This document shows positions 24,976 through 32,457 of a stretch of DNA of 64,000 nucleotides, piece by piece. The DNA is taken from positions 1-64,000 of the forward strand of contig CAIOHZ010000234.1 in the NCBI GenBank assembly GCA_903858165.1. The letters are read 5' to 3'. Each line of letters opens with the position of its first letter. Positions within the stretch are counted from its first letter, which is position 1. The translations under genes and the position numbers were made by a program. A model generated the notes under the pieces. That model was not told the DNA's origin, did not search any database, and worked only from the letters and a program-made list of their open reading frames with translations. Source of the stretch: an uncultured Pseudomonadota bacterium. Its GTDB lineage: Bacteria > Pseudomonadota > Gammaproteobacteria > Steroidobacterales > Steroidobacteraceae.

Positions 24976-26799
24976 TCAGGCGCTGACGGCAGCGGCTTCA
25001 GCACCCACCGAACCTGCCTGGCTACCCGCATGGGCCACCTGCCAGTCCACCTTCAGCATGTCCCAGGCGTTGGTAGGGCAGCGTTCGGAACACAAACCAC
25101 AATGCAGGCAAAGGTTCTCGTCCTTCACCATGACACGCCCGGTCTTGAGGCCATCCGCCACATACAGCATCTGCTCCAAGTTTGGCGCTGGCGCCTTGAG
25201 CCGCGTACGCAAATCATCGTCCGTGCCGTCTTCCGTGAAGGTGATGCATTCCGTGGGACAAATATCCACGCAGCTGTCGCACTCGATACAGGTCTTCGCG
25301 GTGAACACCGTAGCCATATCGCAGTTCAGGCAGCGCGAAGCTTCGTTACAGGCTTTTTTGACATCGAAGCCCAACTCCAACTCGAGCTTGATGTCTTTCA
25401 GCGCCAACTCTAGCGCCTGAGTAGGCATCTTTTCCCGGTCGAGGTCAGAGATGGCGCTGTCGTAGGCCCATTCGTGAATACCCATCTTCTGGCTGGCCAG
25501 CGTGATGCGGTCCCCGGGGCGGTCGGCCACCACGTCCTTGCCGCGCAAGAACAAGTCGATGGAGACAGCAGCGGTATGGCCCTGCGCCACGGCGGTGATG
25601 ATGTTCTTGGGCCCCAGCGCCGAGTCGCCGCCGAAGAACACATCGGGTAACGAAGACTGTAGCGTCTTCTCGTTCAGCGCGGGCATGCCCCACTGGTCGA
25701 AAGCCAAGCCGAGGTCGCGCTCAATCCAGGGGAAGGTATTTTCCTGGCCAATGGCCACCAGCACCTGGTCGCAAGCCACCGTCTCCATGCGCCCGGTCGG
25801 CATAAGTGCACGCTTGCCGCGGGCATCGCGCTGCACTTCCACGTGTTCGAAGGTAACGCCCGTGAGCTGGCCATCGGTGTGCTCGAAGGCCAGCGGCACC
25901 ATGCAGTTGCGAATAAGAACGCCTTCGTGGAGCGCTTCTTCTTTCTCCCACGGCGAGGCCTTCATCTCATCGAAACCCGAACGCACAATGACCTGCACGT
26001 CTTCAGCACCGAGGCGCCGCGCGGAACGGCAGCAGTCCATGGCGGTATTGCCACCGCCCAGCACGACTACGCGCCGGCCGACGGTTTCCACATGGCCGAA
26101 TGCCAAGTTCGCCAGCCATTCGATGCCGATATGCACATTCGCCGCCGCTTCGGCGCGCCCGGGCAGGTCCGCTTCGCGCCCGCGCGGTGCGCCGGTACCC
26201 ACGAAAATGGCATCCCAGCCTTCCGAACGTAGCGCGCCGAGACTGTTTATCCAGCGGTCCAGCACTACCTCCACGTCGAGCGCGGCCACATAGCCACATT
26301 CTTCGTCGATGACGCTGTCGGGCAAACGGAACTTTGGAATTTGGCTGCGCATCATGCCGCCAGCTTGCGTGCCGCCGTCGAAGATAGTGACGGCATAGCC
26401 TTCCAGCGCGAGGTCGCGCGCTACAGTGAGCGAGGCGGGGCCGGCGCCGACGCACGCCACGCGCTTGCCATTTTTCTTGACGGGAGCTTTAGGCAGGCGG
26501 GCCGAGATGTCGCCCTTCAGGTCTGCCGCTACGCGCTTCATACGGCAGATGGCGACAGGCTCTTCGTCCACGCGGCCGCGCCGGCAGGCGGGCTCGCAGG
26601 GCCGGTCGCAAACGCGGCCCAGGATGCCCGGGAACACGTTGGACCACCAGTTGACCTCGTAAGACTCGGCGTAGCGGCCAGCAGCAATGAGCCGGAGATA
26701 TTCGGGAACGGGCGTGTGGGCTGGACAGGCCCATTGGCAGTCCACCACCTGGTGAAGGTGGGAAGGAGCGGGGCGAACCCCTGGAGTAGTCGACGACAT
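24976..26799 (-). CDS. GltD-like FAD/NAD(P) oxidoreductase with 4Fe-4S clusters
   Basis: 607 residues from the ATG at 26799, preceded by AGGGG. The N-terminal Fe-S helical domain carries CQWACPAHTPVPEYL and GRVCDRPCEPACRRG, the FAD site is VGAGPASLTVARDLALEG, and the NAD(P) site is VVVLGGGNTAMDCCRSARRL with ATG-type FVGTGAPRGR. The C-terminus adds two 4Fe-4S motifs, CIECDSCVDICP and CLHCGLCSERCP. The protein probably passes electrons between the 2-oxoacid oxidoreductase or ferredoxin and NAD(P). It is first in the operon with korA and korB. The direction of electron flow cannot be told. Confidence 0.9.
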   Translation of the reverse strand: MSSTTPGVRPAPSHLHQVVDCQWACPAHTPVPEYLRLIAAGRYAESYEVNWWSNVFPGILGRVCDRPCEPACRRGRVDEEPVAICRMKRVAADLKGDISARLPKAPVKKNGKRVACVGAGPASLTVARDLALEGYAVTIFDGGTQAGGMMRSQIPKFRLPDSVIDEECGYVAALDVEVVLDRWINSLGALRSEGWDAIFVGTGAPRGREADLPGRAEAAANVHIGIEWLANLAFGHVETVGRRVVVLGGGNTAMDCCRSARRLGAEDVQVIVRSGFDEMKASPWEKEEALHEGVLIRNCMVPLAFEHTDGQLTGVTFEHVEVQRDARGKRALMPTGRMETVACDQVLVAIGQENTFPWIERDLGLAFDQWGMPALNEKTLQSSLPDVFFGGDSALGPKNIITAVAQGHTAAVSIDLFLRGKDVVADRPGDRITLASQKMGIHEWAYDSAISDLDREKMPTQALELALKDIKLELELGFDVKKACNEASRCLNCDMATVFTAKTCIECDSCVDICPTECITFTEDGTDDDLRTRLKAPAPNLEQMLYVADGLKTGRVMVKDENLCLHCGLCSERCPTNAWDMLKVDWQVAHAGSQAGSVGAEAAAVSA

Positions 26800-26940
26800 T
26801 ACTGCGGACCCCTCGCCTTTGTTGTCTGCGCGCACGGTTTTACTACGCGCTGCTCTAGTTATATACCACTCGGGGTCTATTAGGCAGGTTTGGCTTGCCG
26901 ACTGTTATTGGCGACAGGGCCAGTCCCCGCGCGCCATTCC

Positions 26941-26968
26941 AGATGCAAGATGCAAGATGCAAGATGAT
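26941..26968. repeat. 7-base tandem repeat
   Basis: AGATGCA is repeated three times (26941-26961) followed by AGATGATGC, in the gap between the GltD-like gene and ccdB. Too short for a CRISPR and without other signs of function. Confidence 0.8.
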
Positions 26969-26977
26969 GCAGCCCAC

Positions 26978-27292
26978 TTACCCGCCGGTGAATAGACGGT
27001 CGATAGCCGTGAGCAGGGGCCAGCGCGATTCGCGAATGTCGCCGATGGCCCCCTTCAACCGGCGTTGATAGACGGCGCGAAGCATGGGAACCGCGACACG
27101 ATATTCGATGCCGGCGACTTGCACGGCCGGGAGCAGTACCGTACCGCCAGTTGGTAGCATGGTCAGTGGGATGAGGGGCGCAATGACGACGTCCCGTGAA
27201 TTGAGCGCCGTGGCATCCGACTGTAACTGCACTACGTAGGGATAAGCACTGCTGCGCCCGGCCGGGTTGGGATAAACGTCAAACTGGCTCAT
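26978..27292 (-). CDS. ccdB: CcdB-family gyrase toxin
   Basis: 104 residues from the ATG at 27292 (MSQFDVYPNP). CcdB marks are FDVYPNPAG, PYVVQLQSDA, the R-D-V-V-I-A-P-L-I pattern, and LPAVQVAGIEYRVAVPMLRA. CcdB poisons DNA gyrase. The F-plasmid protein needs its C-terminal W-G-I; here the end is RLFTGG, so gyrase contact may differ as in other chromosomal CcdBs. The start overlaps the antitoxin gene by 14 bases. Confidence 0.9.
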   Translation of the reverse strand: MSQFDVYPNPAGRSSAYPYVVQLQSDATALNSRDVVIAPLIPLTMLPTGGTVLLPAVQVAGIEYRVAVPMLRAVYQRRLKGAIGDIRESRWPLLTAIDRLFTGG

Positions 27293-27551
27293 CGAGGGTG
27301 GCCTCCCAAGCTTCCATTTCATCGGTGAACGACCCGTATTTTTCCGCGAACGCGTCAAGAGCGCGGATATCCTCTGCCATCTGCGCGCGCAGGGCTTCGC
27401 GGGCCTTTTCCGTATAGGCGCCGGCCAAAGCCTGCTCGGCCACCCGAGAAACGTTGATACCCGCTTCTTTGGCGCGGGCGTAGAGGTCCGAGTTGAGCGT
27501 CAGGCTGACGGTACGACGGGCGGCGGATTCGTCGAAGAGCGGTTCTTTCAT
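27279..27551 (-). CDS. ccdA: CcdA-family antitoxin
   Basis: 90 residues from the second ATG (27551); an ATG three codons upstream is an alternative. The N-terminal ribbon-helix-helix is seen in RRTVSLTLNSDLYARAKEAG with INVSRVAEQAL, and the C-terminal toxin-binding tail is DAFAEKYGSFTDEMEAWE. It binds CcdB and represses the operon. A dyad-rich operator candidate lies just upstream (27563-27594). Confidence 0.92.
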   Translation of the reverse strand: MKEPLFDESAARRTVSLTLNSDLYARAKEAGINVSRVAEQALAGAYTEKAREALRAQMAEDIRALDAFAEKYGSFTDEMEAWEATLDEPV

Positions 27552-27562
27552 GGGGAACATCC

Positions 27563-27594
27563 GTGTTTAAGACACGGGTAAATTACCCCTGTGT
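27563..27594 (-). promoter_or_regulatory. Nested dyad operator of ccdAB
   Basis: On the plus strand GTGT-TTAAG-ACAC (27563-27575) runs into ACACGGGTAA (27572-27581), which is mirrored by TTACCCCTGTGT (27583-27594) with one extra base. The nested symmetry ends 12 bases before the antitoxin start and is a good candidate for the CcdAB autoregulatory site. Confidence 0.5.
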
Positions 27595-27657
27595 TTTGCC
27601 GGCGTCAATGGCGCGAGAAAGGCAACATTGGCGGGCCGAACGGCTACCCCTCCTGGG

Positions 27658-29673
27658 CTAGCGAAACGCTGCAGGCACTTCCGGGTACGCCGCCAGCACC
27701 GGGCCTAGCGCCGTTTGCAGCGGCTCCAGCCAGGGCTCGTAGTTGCGCCATTGGTCCACGCCTTCGCGGTAGATGGGCCGGCGCACTTGTTCGGAACTGG
27801 CGGTACGCACAGGCCGCGCATTTTCGAAGAAGCGCAGGCACCCTTCCTCAAACGGCAGTTCGCAGTAGTCGAGCAAGCGCCGCACTTCAGCCTCAGTGTC
27901 GTCTACCAACTGTTCGTAGATAACGCGATGCACACGGCCCGGGAGCACCGTATCGAAGTGGGCCATCAGCGCCACGTAGTCGTGGTAGTACCGGCCAACA
28001 TCGGTCAGGCCATAGCTGAAGCGCTGGCCCCGCGCGTAGAACTGCTTGAAGTTCGACAGGCAGCAACCGAGCGGATGGCGCCGGGCGTCGATGATCTTCG
28101 CGTTCGGCAAGATGCTGTGAATAAGCCCCACGTGCAGGAAGTTGTTGGGCATCTTGTCGATGAACAACTGCCGGCCGGTCTTGCGGTAGATGCGGGTGCG
28201 CTGCAGGTAGTCTTCGCCCAGGCGCTGCAACTGCTCAGGGCCCAGTGCAGCGAGGGCTTCACCGTAAGCGCCAATCTCGGCGCCCTCGCCGTCGCCACGC
28301 AGTTCGCGGGCGATGGCGATGATGTCGGGCAACTCGGAAGTGCCTTCCACGGCGGAATGGCTCGAGAGGATTTGTTCGAGCAGCGTCGAGCCGGCACGGG
28401 GCATGCCCACGATAAAGATAGGGTCGTGGGCCGCGTAGCCTATGCCTTGGCGCTGTGCGAAGTAGTCGCGAGTGAATACCTGCCGCAAGCGTTGCACGCG
28501 GGCAGAGTTCTGGTCCGCTTCGTAACGGTTACTCGCCCGGTGCAGCGTGTTGCCACGCTCGTAGTGGTGGAAAGAATCCGCGTAGTCCCCAGCGTCTTCG
28601 CAGGCCTTGCCCAGTGCGAAATGGAAGTGCACGCGGTCGACGGCTTCCAGCGACTTGCCTTCAAGCTGCGCCCGCATGGCGGTGAGGTCATCGGCCGTGA
28701 ACCGGAATGTCTTCAGGTTGGCGAGACTCCAATAGGCCTCGCCCAAAGTGGGCTCGTAGCGTAGACATTCACGATAGGCCTTGATGCAGTCTTCCTGCTG
28801 CCCTTCGGTTTTCAGCACGTGCCCGTAGCTGAGCCATACCTTGGCATTGGCCGGGTATTGCTCAAGCAACTTGGCGTAAATCGCCGCCGAGCGTGCGCCC
28901 TCACCCACGCGGCTCAGCACCACGGCGTGCAGGTTGCGGTAACCCGGGTTGCTCGCCTCCACTTCCAGCAGACGCTCTATCTCCGCGAGCGACTCGCTAG
29001 CCTTGTTCTGCCGATGCAGCAGGACCGCATAGTTGTAGCGGGCCGCCGCGAAAGCCGGAGCCAGTTCGAGACAACGCGTCAGCAGCCGTTCAGCCGCCTC
29101 GTCCTGACCACAGCGCACCGCCACTTCAGCGAGCATGCGAATGGCGGGCACGTCGGTAGGTGCCTGCTTGAGGTGCTCTTTCAACACCCGTTCGGCCTGC
29201 GGGATGTCATTGGCCAGCATGGCAGTGGCTGCCTGCTGCAGCGCTGGGTTCCGCGTGGCGCACTGAATGTGGCGCGTGTAAGCCTTGTCGGCGCCAGCGG
29301 TATCGCCCACGGCCATCAGATGGTCCGCCAGCAAACGCCAGGCTTCAGGATGGGAAGGATTCAGCCGCAGCGCATGACGCAGGGCGGCAATGGCGGCATC
29401 ACCTTGCCCGGTTGCCGCCAGCGCGAGCGCGTACTCGAATTGTGCCGGCGCCCAGTTGGCTTGCTGCCGCGAAAGAGGTTCGAGCAGTTCCAACGCCAAA
29501 ACAGGCTGAGCGGACCGCCGATAGGCGGCGGCCAGCAACAGCACCGCCGGGGGATGCCCCGGCACCACCCGCAAAATTTCCCGCGCCTGCTCGGCGGCAA
29601 GCGCGGCGTCTCGCTCGAGCAGCCGCAGCGCTTGCGCTACGGCTGCCTCGAGCGTACCGGTCGGTTCCTGCAC
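27658..29673 (-). CDS. TPR-repeat sulfotransferase
   Basis: 671 residues, GTG start. The first 400 residues are tetratricopeptide repeats (PAVLLLAAAYRRSAQPVLAL, APAQFEYALALAATGQGDAA, PEAWRLLADHLMAVGDTAGA and others). The C-terminal domain is a PAPS-dependent sulfotransferase with the 5'-phosphosulfate loop FIVGMPRAGSTLLEQILSSH (about residue 420), DKMPNNFLHVGLI and the 3'-phosphate region DARRHPLGCCLSNFKQF. Such proteins are cytoplasmic and may sulfate peptides or glycans. The gene starts six bases after a TonB-receptor gene, a pairing seen widely in proteobacteria. The substrate is unknown. Confidence 0.88.
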   Translation of the reverse strand: MQEPTGTLEAAVAQALRLLERDAALAAEQAREILRVVPGHPPAVLLLAAAYRRSAQPVLALELLEPLSRQQANWAPAQFEYALALAATGQGDAAIAALRHALRLNPSHPEAWRLLADHLMAVGDTAGADKAYTRHIQCATRNPALQQAATAMLANDIPQAERVLKEHLKQAPTDVPAIRMLAEVAVRCGQDEAAERLLTRCLELAPAFAAARYNYAVLLHRQNKASESLAEIERLLEVEASNPGYRNLHAVVLSRVGEGARSAAIYAKLLEQYPANAKVWLSYGHVLKTEGQQEDCIKAYRECLRYEPTLGEAYWSLANLKTFRFTADDLTAMRAQLEGKSLEAVDRVHFHFALGKACEDAGDYADSFHHYERGNTLHRASNRYEADQNSARVQRLRQVFTRDYFAQRQGIGYAAHDPIFIVGMPRAGSTLLEQILSSHSAVEGTSELPDIIAIARELRGDGEGAEIGAYGEALAALGPEQLQRLGEDYLQRTRIYRKTGRQLFIDKMPNNFLHVGLIHSILPNAKIIDARRHPLGCCLSNFKQFYARGQRFSYGLTDVGRYYHDYVALMAHFDTVLPGRVHRVIYEQLVDDTEAEVRRLLDYCELPFEEGCLRFFENARPVRTASSEQVRRPIYREGVDQWRNYEPWLEPLQTALGPVLAAYPEVPAAFR

Positions 29674-29679
29674 CCGGAA

Positions 29680-32190
29680 TCAGAACTTCTGATTGAACTT
29701 GATGCCGATGGTGCGGGGACGCGGACGCACGCCGTAGGGCTGCTCAGCGCCACAGACCTGGTCGGTGCACTGCGTCGTCTTGTAGAGCGACGCGTTCTCG
29801 TTGGTCAGGTTCTGCACGAACAGTTCCAAGGAGTAGTTGCCCTTTTCGACGCCGGTGCTTACATCCAAAGTGGTGTTCGCCTCGATATCGCCGACAAGGG
29901 CGTTGTCAGCGATGTTCAGGCGCGAAGCAGCGGAACCCGAATGCGCAAGCGAACCCTGCACGTGGCCTTCGTAGTCACCAACGTTGAACTTGTAGCGAGC
30001 CAGGACGCTGCCCTTGAACTTCGGGGTGATCGGCAGCCGAGTACCCGCCGGTGCGTTCACGTCGACGACGTTGCCGGCGGCATCGAAGTTCGAGTAGTCA
30101 CTCTTCAGCTTCGACTTGTAGAACGCCGTAGAACTGGAAATGAGCAGGTTTTCACTGGCAAGCCACATCAACTGGATTTCAGCGCCCTTCACTTCAGCCG
30201 AAGGGCCGTTGGCCACCTGCGTGATGCCATTAGCACCCTGGAAGCCAATCTGGAAGTCATTCCACTTCTGCAGGAACAGCGCGCCGTTGAGCTGCAAGGT
30301 ACGGTTGAACCATTCCGTCTTCCAGCCAAACTCGTAGTTGGTGAGGAAGTCCGAACCAAAGTCGCCGGCGAACGGGTTGCGGTTGATGCCGCCCGGACGA
30401 TAGCCCTCGGACCACGTCAGGTACATCATCGCGTCGTCGGTGGCCTTGTAGCGCAGGTTGAGGCGGCTAATGTGGTCGCTTTCCGCAATGCCCTTGTCCA
30501 CGTTCAAGCAAGGCGCGTCCTTGTAAGAAGCCTGCGATTTGCAGCGCCATTCGCCGTTGCGGGACCAGCCCTGACCAGTCGGCGAGAACGCGCCCGAGCC
30601 GCCATTGGCAACCGCGCCCGGCTCGGCACCACCAGGCGCACTACTTGGCCCATAGCCAAGACCGAAGCCGAAGAAGCCCTTCACGGTGACTTCCGGCTTA
30701 AAGAAGCGCATGCCAACCGACACTTCGAGTTTGTCGGTCAAGTCATAGGCCAAATTACCGAAGACCGCCTTGTCAGTGTCTTCACGGTCCATGCTGTTCA
30801 GGTAGACCACGCCCGGAAACTGCTTGCCGTTCGGCTCGTCCTGGTTCATGAGCACGGCGTTCGCCAAGCCCGGGATATTGCCGAACGACTCCTGGAAGTC
30901 GTGCTTCTGGTTCTGGTAGAAGAAGCCAATCTGGCCGCGCAGGCGGTTTCCCTGCGGGGAGCTGAGCCGCAATTCGTGGCTCAGCTTGCTGTAGCCGTCG
31001 TTATTGGCGTAGCTCGCCGACGGATCGACGCGCTGCCCGGCATTGTTCAGGAACAGGCCAGCGAAATAGCCCGAGGTGTAGAGGTTGTCGTACCAGTAGG
31101 TGTAGTCCGAGTAGTCGGAAGAGGCCTCCACATCGCGGTGGAGATAGTTACCAGAGTAAGTCAGGTCGAAGTTGCCGATTTTGCCTTCGATGGTGAGGCC
31201 GGCCTGGTACCACTTGTCCGTCGCGTATTCGGAACGGAAGTGCTTCACGGCGTAGTCGCCGGGCGCGAAACTGCTGAGGTCGTCGCCGCTGGCACCCTTG
31301 CCCTTCTGTTCCTGCATCTGCACGGACGGGCTGAGCGTCCAGTTGTCGTTCAGCTCAACGCGCAACGCAGCGCGCGCGCCGGTGGTGTCGATGGTGTTGT
31401 AGTTGTCCTTCGCGTACTGCGCGTTGTTGGCGATGAAGTCGTCAGCCGTCGTGCTCGCATCGCCCGGGTAGGTGCGGGTGCCGGCGACGTTATCGACCCA
31501 GCCGGCCTTCTTCGACTTCCAGCCCACCAAACGCACCGCGGCCTTCTCGCCGAGAGGGATGTTGACGAAGCCCTCGGCCACATAGCCCTGGCCGCCATTG
31601 TCGACGGTGTTGCCTTCCAGCGAATAGCCAGCAGAGAAACCCGAAGCATCCGGCTTGTTGGTGATGATGCGGATGGTGCCCGCCTGCGAGCTGGCGCCAT
31701 ACAGCGTGCCCTGCGGACCGGCCAGCGCTTCGACGCGAGCGATGTCGTACAGGTGAATGTCCAAGTTGCCCTGAACGGTGGTGATGGGCTGCTCGTCGAG
31801 GTAGGTGCCCACGCTCGGCTGCGAGGTGGTGGCTTGGCCGTCACCGCCGGTGACGATGCCGCGCATGTACACCTTGGCGAAACCGACACCCGTAAACGCG
31901 GAGGGCGTCGCCGAGATGCTTGGCAGCAGCTTGGCGTAGTCCTCGAAGCTCTGAACGTTCAGTTCCTCGAGCTTCTGGTTACCGATGGCTTCCATGCTGA
32001 TGGGCACGTCCTGCATCTTTTCGCTGCGCTTCTGCGCGGTAACTACGACTTCTTCCAGTTCACCGGCAGCGTCTTGGGCCCAGACGGCCTGGCTGCCGAG
32101 GGCCAGCATGACGGCCGCCGCGATGGGCGAATAGGCCACATGACGACGGGAAACGATGGAGGACAGAGTTTTGGTTTTGTGGGCGCGCAT
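29680..32190 (-). CDS. TonB-dependent outer membrane receptor
   Basis: 836 residues from the ATG at 32190, preceded by GGGGA; the frame is open further upstream. Signal peptide (IAAAVMLALGSQAVWAQ), then a TonB box in ELEEVVVTAQKRSEKMQDVP, plug motifs IARVEALAGPQGTLYGASSQ and AGTIRIITNKPD, and a barrel ending in FNQKF. This is the FecA/CirA-like group with the V-V-V-T-A-Q-K-R start, used for iron complexes or complex carbohydrates. It is followed within six bases by the TPR-sulfotransferase, suggesting a linked task. The leader carries a palindrome and direct repeats. Confidence 0.92.
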   Translation of the reverse strand: MRAHKTKTLSSIVSRRHVAYSPIAAAVMLALGSQAVWAQDAAGELEEVVVTAQKRSEKMQDVPISMEAIGNQKLEELNVQSFEDYAKLLPSISATPSAFTGVGFAKVYMRGIVTGGDGQATTSQPSVGTYLDEQPITTVQGNLDIHLYDIARVEALAGPQGTLYGASSQAGTIRIITNKPDASGFSAGYSLEGNTVDNGGQGYVAEGFVNIPLGEKAAVRLVGWKSKKAGWVDNVAGTRTYPGDASTTADDFIANNAQYAKDNYNTIDTTGARAALRVELNDNWTLSPSVQMQEQKGKGASGDDLSSFAPGDYAVKHFRSEYATDKWYQAGLTIEGKIGNFDLTYSGNYLHRDVEASSDYSDYTYWYDNLYTSGYFAGLFLNNAGQRVDPSASYANNDGYSKLSHELRLSSPQGNRLRGQIGFFYQNQKHDFQESFGNIPGLANAVLMNQDEPNGKQFPGVVYLNSMDREDTDKAVFGNLAYDLTDKLEVSVGMRFFKPEVTVKGFFGFGLGYGPSSAPGGAEPGAVANGGSGAFSPTGQGWSRNGEWRCKSQASYKDAPCLNVDKGIAESDHISRLNLRYKATDDAMMYLTWSEGYRPGGINRNPFAGDFGSDFLTNYEFGWKTEWFNRTLQLNGALFLQKWNDFQIGFQGANGITQVANGPSAEVKGAEIQLMWLASENLLISSSTAFYKSKLKSDYSNFDAAGNVVDVNAPAGTRLPITPKFKGSVLARYKFNVGDYEGHVQGSLAHSGSAASRLNIADNALVGDIEANTTLDVSTGVEKGNYSLELFVQNLTNENASLYKTTQCTDQVCGAEQPYGVRPRPRTIGIKFNQKF

Positions 32191-32232
32191 GGTAATCCCC
32201 AGTTTTTTAAAACAGATAGTTAGATTACGACA

Positions 32233-32246
32233 GGATTCGCGAATCC
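32233..32246 (-). promoter_or_regulatory. Perfect 14-base palindrome in the receptor leader
   Basis: GGATTCGCGAATCC is a perfect dyad 43-56 bases upstream of the TonB-receptor ATG. It may be the operator of a dedicated repressor or activator. Confidence 0.4.
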
Positions 32247-32274
32247 GCAAAAGTAAAGGACATGCCCCCTGCCC

Positions 32275-32317
32275 TTGCAGAAAAACACCCAGGTCGCCCG
32301 GGCGTTGCAGAAAAACA
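32275..32317 (-). repeat. 13-base direct repeats upstream of the receptor
   Basis: TTGCAGAAAAACA occurs at 32275-32287 and again at 32305-32317, 30 bases apart (about three helical turns). Such spacing would put two protein-binding sites on the same DNA face upstream of the receptor promoter. Confidence 0.45.
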
Positions 32318-32376
32318 ACGCAGCGAACACCCCACTGACCCACCAGCACCGATGAACACACCACTTTTCTACAAAC

Positions 32377-32415
32377 AAGAATCATTCTTATTGACGAATA
32401 CGAATGATTCGTATT
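32377..32415 (+). promoter_or_regulatory. Tandem Fur-box-like palindromes
   Basis: AAGAATCATTCTT (32377-32389) and AATACGAATGATTCGTATT (32397-32415) are both perfect dyads. The second is 19 bases long with the A/T-rich 9-1-9 symmetry of Fur boxes. They lie 43-81 bases before the receptor start at 32458. Iron-dependent repression of this receptor is the likely reading. The divergent receptor at 32190 could be affected as well. Confidence 0.6.
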
Positions 32416-32457
32416 AACTTTAATCCCGGAAACCAGTCAGTTCCTTGGATTGCCGCC

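Noticed and set aside
24394-25413. 339-codon plus-strand frame opposite korA and the GltD-like gene
   Set aside because: Shadow of two conserved genes without recognisable domain.
26941-26968. CRISPR or attachment site
   Set aside because: Only a 28-base tandem of a 7-base unit without spacers or a nearby integrase.
28819-32223. 1,134-codon plus-strand open frame antisense to the sulfotransferase and receptor genes
   Set aside because: It is the GC-driven shadow of two well-supported minus-strand genes, shows no domain, and lacks a ribosome binding site.
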